A DNA stretch of 64,000 nt from Stenomitos rutilans HA7619-LM2. GTDB taxonomy: Bacteria; Cyanobacteriota; Cyanobacteriia; Leptolyngbyales; Leptolyngbyaceae. Positions 37,722 through 47,604 of the stretch are shown here, piece by piece. The notes under the pieces were generated by a model. It was not told the origin of the DNA and ran no database searches. It saw only the letters and a list, made by a program, of their open reading frames with translations. The stretch's first letter is position 1. Each line of letters opens with the position of its first letter. The translations under genes and the position numbers were made by a program. The DNA lies in contig JAHHIE010000003.1 in NCBI GenBank assembly GCA_019358945.1, forward strand, positions 124,001-188,000, written 5' to 3'.

Positions 37722-40022
37722 ATGCAAATTCCGCCAGCCCACGCGATGCAGCAACAGCCTTTTACTCTAGCGTCTGATGCAACGGTGTTAGAGGCGATTC
37801 AAGGCATGAGTCAACGTCAGACTGACTGCGTGCTAGTGCTGGAGCAACAGCAATTAGTTGGTCTTTGCACCGCGCGTGACTGCCTGAAAGCGATCGCGGT
37901 AGGCATGAACCCAACGCTGACACCTGTTGCAGCCGTGATGACGCGATCGCCCATCACCCTCAACCCTTCTGACGCATCGGATATCGCCTGGCAGATGATG
38001 CAACAGCATAACGTGCAGCACCTGCCAGTTGTGCATCAGGAACGACACGTTTTAGGCGTGGTGACAGAGCATAGTTTGCTTCAAGCACTTGATCCATCTG
38101 TTTGGCGCAAGCAGTCTACCGAACTGTTACGGGGTAGGCATGTGATTGAGGCTCAACATGAGATGGATTCCTACTTCTATGACCAGCTTCGAGTCCAGGC
38201 ACAACGGGAGCAAGCTTTGAATCGCGTGATTCAAGTGATTCGGAACTCACTGGACTTGAACACGATCTTTGCCACAGCTACGACAGAAATTGCTCAACTG
38301 CTTCAGGCCGATCGAGCCGACATCATTCAATATTTGGCAGAGCGCCCTGTTTGGAAGGTGGTATCAGACAGCCATTACAACCAGCAGCTTCACAATATTG
38401 CAGGAATGGAGTTTGCGGATGACCCTAATGAGCCGATCGCCCAGCTAAAGCGCCTGGAAGTGGTGCAGTTAGAAGATGTGGCCCAACATCCCGACGCTAC
38501 TGTGAGCCAATATGCCCAACTCTTACCAGGTACCTGGCTACTGGTGCCACTTCATTTTGATGCTCGGCTTTGGGGGTGTCTGGCACTCATTCGAGATCAA
38601 TACCGACGCTGGCAAGACTCGGAAGTGGAGCTTGCCTGTGCAGTAGTGGATCAATTAGCGATTGCTATTCAGCAATCGCAACTGTATCAGCAAGTGCGTC
38701 AACTAAATGAGACTCTGGAGATTCAGGTTCAGGAACGCACCATTCAACTTCGCAAGGCGCTCGACTACGAAGCCCTGCTGAAACGGATCACCGATCGCAT
38801 GCGCGATAGTCTGGATGAGCGTCACATTCTGCAAACAACCGTGCAGGAATTAGCCGCTGAGTTGAATGTTTTGTGTTGCGATACAGGACTTTACGATCCG
38901 GTACACAACGCCATCACGATTTGCTACGAGGCGATTCGATCGGATACGTTTGAAACGGCCAAAGGGGCTGTGATTCCTATACCAGACCTAGCAGATGTGG
39001 GTCAGGAAATACTAGAGGGGCGATGGGTACAGTTTTGTGTGCTTCGTACCCCTTTAGAAGCCTTTCGCAAAGTCAGCCACCAATATGCCATTCTGAGTTG
39101 CCCTCTTATCGACGGCCAGGGCATTTTGGGGGACATGTGGCTTTTTCGACCGCGTGAGCAGTTTTTTAGCGAATCAGAAGTGCGTTTGGTGCAGCAAGTT
39201 GCAAACCAGTGCGCGATCGCCCTCCGCCAGTCACGTCTGTACCGAGAAATTCAAGCCCAGGTGAGCGGCCTGGAGCAATTGAACTACCTTAAAGATGATT
39301 TCCTCAGTTCGGTATCTCATGAACTAAGAACACCGATGGCAAATATCAAAATGGCGACTCAAATGCTGGAGATCATCTTCAAGCAGACAGGACTCTTTAA
39401 CCACGAGTCAAGCCGCATTCCCCAGTACTTTAAAGTCTTGCAGGATGAGTGTCAGCGCGAAATCAATCTGATTAACGACTTGTTAGATCTTTCTCTCGTC
39501 GAATCTGGTGCGGATACCTTAACGCTAACGACTCAACCGTTACAGCACTGGATTCCGCGTGTGGTGGCTCCGTTGGTCGATCGTGCCAAAAGTCAGCAGC
39601 AACACCTTCTGATTGATGTACCGGCTGATCTGCCATTCTTGACCACTGATTTTGCCTGCTTGGAGCGCATTGTGACTGAACTTTTGCAAAATGCGCTCAA
39701 ATACACACCTTCTGGTGAAACCATCCATGTGTTAGCTAAGACCACAGCGGATACAATCCAGCTTCACGTCAGCAATACGGGCACTGAGATTGCCGAGAGC
39801 GAACTCGATCGTATCTTTGACAAGTTTTACCGCATTCCCAACAGCGACCCCTGGAAGCATGGCGGTACTGGCTTAGGCTTGGCCTTAGTTAACCGATTGA
39901 TCGAACACTTGGGAGCTAGCATCCACGTTGAAAGTGCCAATCAGCAAACAACCTTTATCATCACGTTTGCGACATCAGCACCAGCAGCGCCTCAACGCCC
40001 CTCGCCACAGAAGCACAGCTAA
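37722..40022 (+). CDS. CBS-GAF-GAF sensor histidine kinase
   Basis: A 766-residue soluble kinase: a CBS pair (residues ~8-125), two GAF domains (~165-330 and ~385-520), a short coiled linker, HisKA with H-box FLSSVSHELRTPM and HATPase with LLQNALKYTP, and GTGLGLALV. CBS pairs bind adenine nucleotides and GAF domains bind small molecules or bilins; no bilin-binding Cys is evident. The ATG at 37722 (MQIPPAHAMQQQP) is preferred; an in-frame TTG at 37656 adds 22 residues. No response regulator is adjacent. Confidence 0.94.
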   Translation: MQIPPAHAMQQQPFTLASDATVLEAIQGMSQRQTDCVLVLEQQQLVGLCTARDCLKAIAVGMNPTLTPVAAVMTRSPITLNPSDASDIAWQMMQQHNVQHLPVVHQERHVLGVVTEHSLLQALDPSVWRKQSTELLRGRHVIEAQHEMDSYFYDQLRVQAQREQALNRVIQVIRNSLDLNTIFATATTEIAQLLQADRADIIQYLAERPVWKVVSDSHYNQQLHNIAGMEFADDPNEPIAQLKRLEVVQLEDVAQHPDATVSQYAQLLPGTWLLVPLHFDARLWGCLALIRDQYRRWQDSEVELACAVVDQLAIAIQQSQLYQQVRQLNETLEIQVQERTIQLRKALDYEALLKRITDRMRDSLDERHILQTTVQELAAELNVLCCDTGLYDPVHNAITICYEAIRSDTFETAKGAVIPIPDLADVGQEILEGRWVQFCVLRTPLEAFRKVSHQYAILSCPLIDGQGILGDMWLFRPREQFFSESEVRLVQQVANQCAIALRQSRLYREIQAQVSGLEQLNYLKDDFLSSVSHELRTPMANIKMATQMLEIIFKQTGLFNHESSRIPQYFKVLQDECQREINLINDLLDLSLVESGADTLTLTTQPLQHWIPRVVAPLVDRAKSQQQHLLIDVPADLPFLTTDFACLERIVTELLQNALKYTPSGETIHVLAKTTADTIQLHVSNTGTEIAESELDRIFDKFYRIPNSDPWKHGGTGLGLALVNRLIEHLGASIHVESANQQTTFIITFATSAPAAPQRPSPQKHS

Positions 40023-40031
40023 CTCTCAGCA

Positions 40032-40970
40032 CTAAAAATTAACCACAGCCTCTGCAACCTGCCGCGAGATGAACGGTAGAATGGCCTCATTCTGGCTGTG
40101 GGCCGTGCCTTCTGTAAAGATGACGAGCAGATAAGGTGCCGCATTGGGCAGCTCAATATACGCGGCATCGTGACGCACACGGCTCATCAATCCGGCCTTT
40201 GACCAAAGATGAGCTTTCAATGGCAGTCCTGCACCCAAAAAGCCTGTCACTTGATTTTCGGGGTCAGCCGCCAGATCCGCCGGATTCAGCGATCGCTTTA
40301 ACAACTGCATCATGGACTGCGATCGGGTCGCTGAGATCGCAACACCCCCCACAATGCTGTGCAGCAAGCGTGCGGTAGCGGTTGTTGTTAACCTATTGCG
40401 GTTATCCATCAGCTCGCCCAAAAACGCTCGTTCCCGCCCATAGGCACCGTCGCACCACGTTTTCTGGTTCACGTTAATGGTTTCCAGTTCTGTCCAGGCG
40501 AGCGATTGAAAGTAGCGATTGACCAGATTACGCTGCTGTTTCCAGGTTTCAAAGGGAGCGGCAGGCAACTCAGGACCACTGGTGGTTCCGGTTAGAACGT
40601 CTACAACCAGGCTCGTGGCGTCGTTGCTGGAGTCCACAATCATATCTTTGACCGCCCGTTCCACTTCTGCTGAAGGCTGCGTCATCCCTTGCTCTAACCA
40701 TTCGTGGATTGCCACCAGGTAAAACAATTTGACCACGCTAGCAGGATAGATACTCTCAACGCCGCGATAGCTAAAACCATGGGGAGCATATTGCCAGAAT
40801 GCCTCAGCGCTTAAAGCCCCACCCGTATTCATGGGCGAAGGCGGATCGTAGACCAACCAGGTCATCGCTAACTGGTTACGGGCTAACCCTGGAAACGCCG
40901 CCCACGTAGCTTCCAGGATGCGATCGCCCACCGCTTCCAGTGGCTCATCTTTGTGGAAAAACATACTCAT
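40032..40970 (-). CDS. Class A beta-lactamase-related serine hydrolase
   Basis: A 312-residue protein with SxxK in PASVVKLF, an S-x-N-type box in DSSNDATS and a K-(A/T)-G box in SKAGLMS. This is the penicillin-recognising fold, but without an obvious signal peptide, so beta-lactam resistance is not implied; the group also includes cytoplasmic esterase- or glutaminase-like enzymes. It is followed on the same strand, 6 bp upstream of its start, by a GNAT gene and an alpha/beta-fold gene, making a compact three-gene operon. Confidence 0.88.
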   Translation of the reverse strand: MSMFFHKDEPLEAVGDRILEATWAAFPGLARNQLAMTWLVYDPPSPMNTGGALSAEAFWQYAPHGFSYRGVESIYPASVVKLFYLVAIHEWLEQGMTQPSAEVERAVKDMIVDSSNDATSLVVDVLTGTTSGPELPAAPFETWKQQRNLVNRYFQSLAWTELETINVNQKTWCDGAYGRERAFLGELMDNRNRLTTTATARLLHSIVGGVAISATRSQSMMQLLKRSLNPADLAADPENQVTGFLGAGLPLKAHLWSKAGLMSRVRHDAAYIELPNAAPYLLVIFTEGTAHSQNEAILPFISRQVAEAVVNF

Positions 40971-40976
40971 CTCACT

Positions 40977-41408
40977 TCACGCTCTCATAAAGTAGCGGTA
41001 CTCATCTTCACCTGTCACCACAAAACCAAGACGTTCATACAGTGCTTTCGCGGGATTAATTTTCAACACATGCAGTGTGACAGGTACGCCTTTTTCAAAG
41101 GCTTGAGCCTGTAATTGACGCACAAGTTGAGTGCCCAACCCCTGCCGCTGATGGGTTGGCAGAATGGCGATGTATTGGAGAAGAAGCGCCTCTCCCTCGT
41201 CAACAACCGAGATAACACCGATCGCGACTCCTCCATCGCACACCACGTCATAGGGAAAGGCGTGAAAGTCTTCGTGCAATTCTTGCCTCTGGCGGACTTC
41301 ATCCCAACTCCAGTTCTGCTCAACGTAGCTCCGAAAGGTTTGCCGATGGAGATCCACTAAAAAATTAAAGTCGGCTTCTGATGCAGATCGAGTTTCGATC
41401 GCCTTCAT
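40977..41408 (-). CDS. GNAT-family N-acetyltransferase
   Basis: The 143-residue product shows the acetyl-CoA binding motif QRQGLGTQLVRQL, the preceding IAILPTHQ strand and the ALYERLGFV end typical of GNAT enzymes. Substrate cannot be predicted. Its start overlaps the stop of the upstream alpha/beta-fold gene by four bases, indicating translational coupling. Confidence 0.94.
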   Translation of the reverse strand: MKAIETRSASEADFNFLVDLHRQTFRSYVEQNWSWDEVRQRQELHEDFHAFPYDVVCDGGVAIGVISVVDEGEALLLQYIAILPTHQRQGLGTQLVRQLQAQAFEKGVPVTLHVLKINPAKALYERLGFVVTGEDEYRYFMRA

Positions 41409-42343
41409 TCCTTGACTCCAGCCGCTTGTAATCGTTGGATGAAAGGCACGATCGCCTCGACAAATGCGGCAGTTGATTCATAGGGCAACACGTTGCGTCC
41501 CGGCAGCTTCACGCCTTCGCTGTGAGGTAAGTGAGCGAGATAATCTTGCAGCCGTTCGTCTGGCGTTTCTGACTTGCCTTTGCGGCTGATGCTAGACGCT
41601 TGCTCACCCATTGCGATCAAGGTTGGCTGGGCGATTGCCTTCAGTTTGCTCGTATAGTCCTGCCGCCAGAAACCTGCCAAGAACGAGAATACAGCATGAC
41701 GGCTATCCAGATCAGCCGACCCTTGCCTGAGCATGGCTAGCCACTCTGCATCCACACCAGCAGCCGTGGCAAAAAGTTGCCGGGTGGAGAAAGAGTGTAG
41801 GAATTGCGATCGTCGCGCGTAGCGGTAGAAGCCATTGCCCAAAGGCGAATCGAATAGATTCCAGCTAACCCGCTGTTGCCAGGTCGGCGTTGTGTTAGCA
41901 ATCAAGGTGCGGGCAGGTGGGCCACTCATCACCAGTCCTCGAATGAGATCCGGCTGTAGATGCACAAGCTCGATCGCCACAGGTAGCAATGCTCCTTGCA
42001 CCACCACGACAACGGGTGTTTGAATCACCGTTTGCAAGAAATACTGAAGCTGCTTTGCCCAATCTGAGGGGTAGTAGGCGATCGACGGCATGGCGCTTTC
42101 ACCACACCCCAGCAGATCAGGGTTGTAGATCGGATTTTGCTGCCCGGTGCGAGACCACTCATCGCAGAACCGTTGCCAAAAGGTACGTGATAACCCCACC
42201 CCGATCGGGTGGATGAGCAAAAGCGGTAAACCATGAGCAGAACCATTTGGGGCAAGGCGATCGTAGGCGCAGCGGTAGTTCTGCCACGTATAAAACGGCG
42301 TCGTTTCGCCCATTGGATGTGTGGTTGAAGGTTGAGCTTGCAT
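41405..42343 (-). CDS. Alpha/beta-hydrolase-fold protein lacking catalytic Ser and His
   Basis: The 312-residue protein has the overall alpha/beta-hydrolase layout, with the oxyanion HPIGVG segment near residue 46 and the PDLLGCGES segment near 76-83. The nucleophile elbow, usually GHSxGG, reads VQGALL (Q116, G117), so the Ser is replaced by Gly in an ungapped alignment. The end segment, usually GHxPHxE, reads GRNVLPYE without His. The fold is conserved but the triad is lost, so it is probably a binding or regulatory protein. An alternative start is 42313. First gene of a three-gene operon. Confidence 0.88.
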   Translation of the reverse strand: MQAQPSTTHPMGETTPFYTWQNYRCAYDRLAPNGSAHGLPLLLIHPIGVGLSRTFWQRFCDEWSRTGQQNPIYNPDLLGCGESAMPSIAYYPSDWAKQLQYFLQTVIQTPVVVVVQGALLPVAIELVHLQPDLIRGLVMSGPPARTLIANTTPTWQQRVSWNLFDSPLGNGFYRYARRSQFLHSFSTRQLFATAAGVDAEWLAMLRQGSADLDSRHAVFSFLAGFWRQDYTSKLKAIAQPTLIAMGEQASSISRKGKSETPDERLQDYLAHLPHSEGVKLPGRNVLPYESTAAFVEAIVPFIQRLQAAGVKE

Positions 42344-42625
42344 GCCTACTAGGATGCAACATTTTGGTGCGCTTTACCGCTGCACGATAAGAACAACCGT
42401 GATCTACTGCTCTGTTTCTCCGTAAGTACTGAATTCGGAGCGAGGACAGATTAGCCAAAACTTCACATCAGCACCTTATCTTATCAAGCAGGCATCAAAT
42501 CTTGCCATCAAGCGCCCTGACGCATTTGGCTCTTTCAGTAGAAAAGTTAACATCTGTCTAATACCCTTCCTTAAATCTACTGTTCATTCACATCTCCGCG
42601 AAGTACCCATCTTCCTTTAAACAGC

Positions 42626-44158
42626 ATGATTTCGCTTAGAAACAGAGCTAGCAAAGCGGCCTTTGGGCGTGTGCGATCGCTCAAATCGTCCTTTGCCCGT
42701 AAGCTACCGTTGTCTAGCATTCCCGTTGAGACGCTAGCGGGCATTACGGTCGCACTGGCATTGATTCCAGAGTCGCTGGCGTTTGCGGCGATCGCCAAAG
42801 TCAATCCTATGGTGGCGCTGTATACCTCCTTCAGCATGGCGGTTGTGATTGCTCTGGCAGGTGGTCGCCCAGCGATGATTTCAGCGGCTACCGGGTCAAT
42901 GGCACTGCTCATGACCACTTTGGTGGCACAGCATGGGGTCGAGTACCTTTTTGCCGCCACCATTCTAACGGGAATCATTCAGTTTCTCATCGGCATTTTT
43001 AAGCTGGGGCGCTTCTTCAGCTTCATTCCACAAACGGTCATTTCAGGGTTTGTGAATGCGCTTGGCCTTTTGATCTTTCTGGCACAGGTGCAGCAATTAC
43101 CAGGAGAACCCTGGCACGCGTATGTCATGGTTGCTGCCACGCTTGCGATCGTCTACCTGTTCCCTCGCCTTACAAACCGCGTGCCATCGCCTCTGGTCGC
43201 GATCGTGACGATGACCGCTGTGACGATCGCAGCACACCTTCCTATTCGTCGCGTGGGCGATATTGGCGAGATTACGCGTAATCTGCCTGTGTTCCACCTG
43301 CCCCACGTCACTTTCTCGCTGGAAACACTAGCGATTATTTTGCCGTACTCGCTGACGCTGGCGATCGTGGGCTTACTGGAATCGTTGCTGACTGCGGCGC
43401 TGCTAGATGATCTCACCGAGACGCGCAGTTCTAAAGATAAGGAAGTGCGCGGTCAGGGCATTGCCAACATGGTAACGGGCTTTCTGGGCGGCATGGCGGG
43501 ATGCGGGATGGTAGGACAGTCCTTAATTAATGTGCGATCAGGTGGTCGTCGTCGCTTATCAACCGCTGTGGCAGGTGCATTCTTGTTGTTTTCTATCTTC
43601 GTGCTGCGAGATATAGTGCAGCAGATTCCGATGGCAGCGCTGGTGGGCGTGATGATTATGGTGTCCTTTGAAACGTTTGACTTTAGCTCACTCAAAACGC
43701 TGCGAACGATGCCTCTGGGTGAAGCGATCGTCATGCCCTTTACCGCTGCGATCGCGCTCCTCACTCATGACCTGGCAAAAGGCGTGCTTGCCGGAGTGAT
43801 CTTGAGTACGCTGATGTTTGGCTGGCAATTGGCTCAAGTACGGGCAACGCTATCGGTCGATCGTGATGGTGCCAGACTTTATGCGCTATCAGGACAACTG
43901 TTTTTTGGCTCTGCTACCAACTTTGTCAATCTCTTCGGCTATAGTGCCGATTCTCCTCGTGTCGTGATCGATTTTAGCCAGTCCCATGTCTGGGATTATG
44001 CAGCAGCAGCGGCGATCGCCAAAATCGTCGCAAAATACCACCGATTCGATACACAGGTAACGCTGATGGGTCTGAATGCCGATAGCTATCAATTGATCCG
44101 ACGCGCTGGGGTACCAGAGCAGGCGATTCATGCGAGTAGCGTGGGACTGTCAGTTTGA
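42626..44158 (+). CDS. SulP-family anion transporter with STAS domain
   Basis: A 510-residue membrane protein with about ten to twelve helices and the SLC26/SulP features (GITVALALIPESLAFA, GRPAMISAATGSMA) followed by a C-terminal STAS domain (residues ~400-505). Relatives carry bicarbonate, sulfate or other anions. The cyanobacterial bicarbonate carrier BicA belongs to this family, but the sequence here does not settle the ion. It is divergent from the alpha/beta-fold operon. Confidence 0.93.
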   Translation: MISLRNRASKAAFGRVRSLKSSFARKLPLSSIPVETLAGITVALALIPESLAFAAIAKVNPMVALYTSFSMAVVIALAGGRPAMISAATGSMALLMTTLVAQHGVEYLFAATILTGIIQFLIGIFKLGRFFSFIPQTVISGFVNALGLLIFLAQVQQLPGEPWHAYVMVAATLAIVYLFPRLTNRVPSPLVAIVTMTAVTIAAHLPIRRVGDIGEITRNLPVFHLPHVTFSLETLAIILPYSLTLAIVGLLESLLTAALLDDLTETRSSKDKEVRGQGIANMVTGFLGGMAGCGMVGQSLINVRSGGRRRLSTAVAGAFLLFSIFVLRDIVQQIPMAALVGVMIMVSFETFDFSSLKTLRTMPLGEAIVMPFTAAIALLTHDLAKGVLAGVILSTLMFGWQLAQVRATLSVDRDGARLYALSGQLFFGSATNFVNLFGYSADSPRVVIDFSQSHVWDYAAAAAIAKIVAKYHRFDTQVTLMGLNADSYQLIRRAGVPEQAIHASSVGLSV

Positions 44159-44164
44159 CTACAT

Positions 44165-44245
44165 TGGGGCGTGATGGGGCGGAAGCGGAGGGAGCAGGGG
44201 AAGCGGAGGGAGCAGGGGAAGAAGAAGGTAGAAGGTCGGAGGAAA
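44165..44245. repeat. Tandem purine repeats after the SulP gene
   Basis: GAGGGAGCAGGGGAAGCG occurs twice in tandem with degenerate G/A-rich units around it, a further example of the heptamer-like tracts. Confidence 0.65.
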
Positions 44246-44340
44246 GGTTTCTAGCTGTACAGGCAAAGCCGATGTATTCTCAGTAAAGACAGGGGTTTTG
44301 CCTCAATGCCACCAGAAACCCGCACTGCTCTTAAACGGTT

Positions 44341-45033
44341 ATGTCAGTAGATTTTAGCCTCATTCAAAGTCTCAAATATGGGTTGATTGTGTCCTGTCAG
44401 GCTCCGATCGACTCGCCCATGCACGCACCAGCAGTCATTACGGCAATGGCGCAGGCTGCCATTAACCAGGGAGCTATCGGTGTGAGATTGGATACCCCTG
44501 CTCATGTTGCAGCCGTCCGTGCCCAAATTGTGGCTCCGATCGTTGGGCTTTGGAAACAGCAAATCCCTGGGTTCGAGGTCTACATTACACCGCAGTTTCA
44601 CCATGCAGAGGCGATCGCGCAGGCAGGTGCAGATGTGATTGCGATCGATGCGACCAATCGCGATCGTCCGGGTGGTGAGACGGTTACCTCTCTCATTACC
44701 CGCATTCATGAGGAACTAGGTAAACCCGTAATGGCAGATGTGGATACATTGGAAGCGGCGATCGCGGCGGCTAAGGCTGGCGCGGATTTGGTTGGCACTA
44801 CGCTTTATGGCTATACCGCCGCTACACAACAGCAGACGCCCCCTGGATTTGATTTGCTAGCGGCGATGGTAACGGCGATCAAGGTGCCCATCATCTGTGA
44901 AGGTGGCGTTGCGTCGCCGCAAATGGCTCGGAAGGCGCTAGAACTGGGCGCCTATGCGGTGGTAGTTGGCACGGCGATTACGGGCATCGATCTCCAGGTA
45001 AAGGCTTACAATGCCGCCATCCAACAGCAGTAG
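44341..45033 (+). CDS. nanE: Putative N-acetylmannosamine-6-phosphate 2-epimerase
   Basis: A 230-residue TIM-barrel protein with the NanE features GLIVSCQAP at the start, a catalytic Lys/Glu region around ITPQFHHAEAIAQAGADVIAIDAT, and the phosphate loop GGVASPQMARKALELGAYAVVVGTAI. The enzyme interconverts ManNAc-6-P and GlcNAc-6-P, feeding amino sugars from sialic acid or cell-wall sources into general metabolism. AnmK, which also recycles amino sugars, is in the same window but far away. Confidence 0.93.
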   Translation: MSVDFSLIQSLKYGLIVSCQAPIDSPMHAPAVITAMAQAAINQGAIGVRLDTPAHVAAVRAQIVAPIVGLWKQQIPGFEVYITPQFHHAEAIAQAGADVIAIDATNRDRPGGETVTSLITRIHEELGKPVMADVDTLEAAIAAAKAGADLVGTTLYGYTAATQQQTPPGFDLLAAMVTAIKVPIICEGGVASPQMARKALELGAYAVVVGTAITGIDLQVKAYNAAIQQQ

Positions 45034-45066
45034 GCTCTGGGGTTGAGATGCCTGTTTGCATCCAGT

Positions 45067-46257
45067 TTAGGCGGCCTCTACTGCTTCGGTTGTCCGTTTT
45101 AAGATAATCATTTCGGTGCCAACAACCGGGCTACGTGCGAGCAGTTTTCCGGCATCATCCACCAGTTCCAGCTTGAGAAAATCCAAATTCTGCGATCGAC
45201 TCAACAGTTCGCGCGCCAGTTTGTCTTGCTGCGATCGACTCAAGCCGTACCATCCATTGCTGACATGGACAATCAAGCGACTGCTGCGAAAGTTTGCTTG
45301 TACGGATTGCACTAACCCGTTGGCATACTGATTGCTGATTGCAGCAACCTGATTTTGAATCCGAGCAATGAGGGTTTGCTCTGGCGTGAGTTTGAGTGGA
45401 GGTGGTGAAGGCGATGGCACCACTGGAGGTGGACTGCTTTCGATCGGTTTAGGGGCTTCCGGTGCTTTCACAATAGGAGGAATCGGGATCGGTGTGGATA
45501 CAGGGGATGGTGAAGGAACAACTGTCTCAGCAGGCGGGGCTTTGGCGACAGTTGTCGGCTGTGTTCGATCGGGTAAAAGAATAGAGGTTGACCACAGCAA
45601 CAGCACAACACCACCGACGATCGCGCCTGTGAGAGCCTGATCTGACCACTTACGATTGATCGAGGCAGGCAAGCGATCGCGCACTTGCCGCAGCACTCCC
45701 CGCCACGATCGCCAAAGCCGTCGACCGATCGTTTGAAGTTGCCCTTGTAGGGGTTCCGCCTCAAGCGGCTGTGTCCGTTTACCAGGTCGCGATCGAGTGG
45801 ATGCTGCTGGTGCGGTGCTCTTTGGTGCTTGCTTCAGTGCAGGCTCTGCTTCCAAACGCTCAACCGCTTGTTCAAGAAGACGAATGGTACCCTTTAATGC
45901 TTTGATGCCCTGCTGCTTGACCAGCGGTTGGGCCGCTACCACCGCTTCACCCGCAAGTCGTAACAACGTTTGCGGTAAGACTTCGTCATTCGTTGGACGG
46001 GGTCTTCGTATAGAGGTCGATTGCGCATCACCCGAAACTGGAGAAGGTGCCACAGCCCCAGATGGCGTTGCCGACTCCAAATCTGCTTCTGTTTGCCCTG
46101 ATGAAGTGTTCACAGTAGCGTCTACTGATTCAGGCGATTTCGCTAACTCCAGATCTGCCTCCGTCTGGCCTAACGAAGTAGCCGCTACGTTCTCTGAGGC
46201 TAGTTCCGACGGTTCAGGAGCCATCGGTTCTGATGATGAAGGCTGTTCTGCTGACAT
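45067..46257 (-). CDS. Proline-rich single-pass membrane protein of unknown function
   Basis: The 396-residue protein has an acidic N-terminus with a 24-residue tandem duplication (GQTEADLE units), a basic middle, one membrane helix (LTGAIVGGVVLLLWSTSILL, residues ~220-240), a Pro/Ser-rich linker and a C-terminal domain of about 100 residues (starting LTPEQTLIARIQNQ) with a possible periplasmic fold. The ATG at 46257 has GGGAGAG upstream. Its layout is like TonB or envelope-spanning linkers, but no named domain is recognised. Confidence 0.82.
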   Translation of the reverse strand: MSAEQPSSSEPMAPEPSELASENVAATSLGQTEADLELAKSPESVDATVNTSSGQTEADLESATPSGAVAPSPVSGDAQSTSIRRPRPTNDEVLPQTLLRLAGEAVVAAQPLVKQQGIKALKGTIRLLEQAVERLEAEPALKQAPKSTAPAASTRSRPGKRTQPLEAEPLQGQLQTIGRRLWRSWRGVLRQVRDRLPASINRKWSDQALTGAIVGGVVLLLWSTSILLPDRTQPTTVAKAPPAETVVPSPSPVSTPIPIPPIVKAPEAPKPIESSPPPVVPSPSPPPLKLTPEQTLIARIQNQVAAISNQYANGLVQSVQANFRSSRLIVHVSNGWYGLSRSQQDKLARELLSRSQNLDFLKLELVDDAGKLLARSPVVGTEMIILKRTTEAVEAA

Positions 46258-46329
46258 AAATTTCTCTCCCAGGCAGCACAAACAGACTCAAACGCGCTAA
46301 ATTCTTACGGGTGCCACCTCAGCAGCATC

Positions 46330-46403
46330 AATCTTACCAGCTATTCACGCCTCAGCGTTTAGCGGTCAGCCTTCAGCGGTCAGCCTTCAGCCTTTCCCCC
46401 CTT
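46330..46403. repeat. Fourteen-base repeats between divergent genes
   Basis: AGCGGTCAGCCTTC is tandemly repeated about twice with partial flanks, i.e. two joined heptamers. The same GCTGACCGCTGA family appears at about 48285-48312 and within anmK. Confidence 0.65.
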
Positions 46404-46410
46404 CCCCCTT

Positions 46411-47592
46411 ATGAGTCTCAGTCGTCGTCAATTCTTAATTTTAGGTGGAATCGTTGGCGGAGTTGGTGCCGCGACGCTAGTACACAAAGCTTGGACGAGC
46501 GCTGTAAATCGTCCCTCGATCGCTCCTGCAACCAGCACCTCATCAACAGCAGCAACGACAACCGGACAGACAGTAACGGCGGCGAAAACCGCGATCGCGC
46601 CTAAAGGGCTGTTTGCGCCTGTGCGGGGTGATGTGCGCATTGCCGTCATTAGCGACCTGAATAGCGCCTATGGCTCTACAGATTATGAGGCGGAAGTGCT
46701 GAAGGCGATCGCCCTCATTCCCGGTTGGGAGCCGGACGTTGTGCTGGGTGGCGGTGATATGGTGGCAGGCCAATCACCCTCCCTCAGTCGTGACCAAATT
46801 CAGGCCATGTGGGATGGCTTTGAACGGCACATTGGCGCACCCCTCCGCAAAACGGGATTGCCTTTTGGGTTTACGATCGGCAACCACGATGCCTCTGGTG
46901 CGCTGTCGGTCGGCGGCAAGTTTTTGTTTGGCCGCGATCGTGAAGCCACAGCCGCCTACTGGAACGCACCAGGGCACAATCCCAACCTGGAATTTATCGA
47001 TCGGGCTGGGTTTCCCTTCTACTACACCTTTCAGCACAAAGACATTTTTTATCTCGTCTGGGATGCATCGACCTCGCAGATTCCACCGGAACAAATCGCC
47101 TGGGCAGAAAAAAGCTTGGCAAGCGCAACAGCACAGGCCGCTAAAATGCGCTTTGTCATCGGACATCTGCCCCTTTATGCCGTTGCCGTTGGACGAGATG
47201 AGCTTGGCGAAATTATTGCGGGTGCTGACAAGCTTCAGGCCATGCTCGAAAAGCACAACGTTCATACCTATGTCAGCGGGCATGATCATGCATACTATCC
47301 TGCCCACAGCGGCAAGCTAGAACTGCTCCATACCAGTGCGCTAGGGGCTGGCCCACGCCCCTTACTCAACAGTCAACTTGCGCCTTTCAAAACCCTGACG
47401 GTGATTGATGTCGATTGGAGCACTGCCGCAACCCGTTACACGACGTACAACATGACCACCCTTCAAGTGGTTGATCACAAGACCTTGCCCCGCTTGATTG
47501 TCGGGCCGACTGGCAGAGTGTTGCGTTTGGATGTGCAGGAAAGCGATTTGACGGCAGCAGAGCGATCGCTCACCTTTACGCCAAGCAGCTAA
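46411..47592 (+). CDS. Tat-exported calcineurin-like metallophosphoesterase
   Basis: The 393-residue protein starts with a twin-arginine signal (SRRQFLILGG then a hydrophobic run), so it is exported folded. The phosphoesterase metal motifs are in order: ISDLN (Asp), LGGGDMV (Asp), GNHDASG (Asn-His), GHLPLY (His) and SGHDHAYY (His). A Thr/Ala-rich linker separates signal and domain. Such enzymes cleave phosphate mono- or diesters outside the cytoplasm. Substrate is unknown; no phosphate-regulated partner is adjacent. Confidence 0.93.
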   Translation: MSLSRRQFLILGGIVGGVGAATLVHKAWTSAVNRPSIAPATSTSSTAATTTGQTVTAAKTAIAPKGLFAPVRGDVRIAVISDLNSAYGSTDYEAEVLKAIALIPGWEPDVVLGGGDMVAGQSPSLSRDQIQAMWDGFERHIGAPLRKTGLPFGFTIGNHDASGALSVGGKFLFGRDREATAAYWNAPGHNPNLEFIDRAGFPFYYTFQHKDIFYLVWDASTSQIPPEQIAWAEKSLASATAQAAKMRFVIGHLPLYAVAVGRDELGEIIAGADKLQAMLEKHNVHTYVSGHDHAYYPAHSGKLELLHTSALGAGPRPLLNSQLAPFKTLTVIDVDWSTAATRYTTYNMTTLQVVDHKTLPRLIVGPTGRVLRLDVQESDLTAAERSLTFTPSS

Positions 47593-47604
47593 GGGGAATA
47601 AATT

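Noticed and set aside
45797-46300. 167-residue plus-strand ORF opposite the Pro-rich membrane protein
   Set aside because: Mirror of low-complexity sequence in the real gene.
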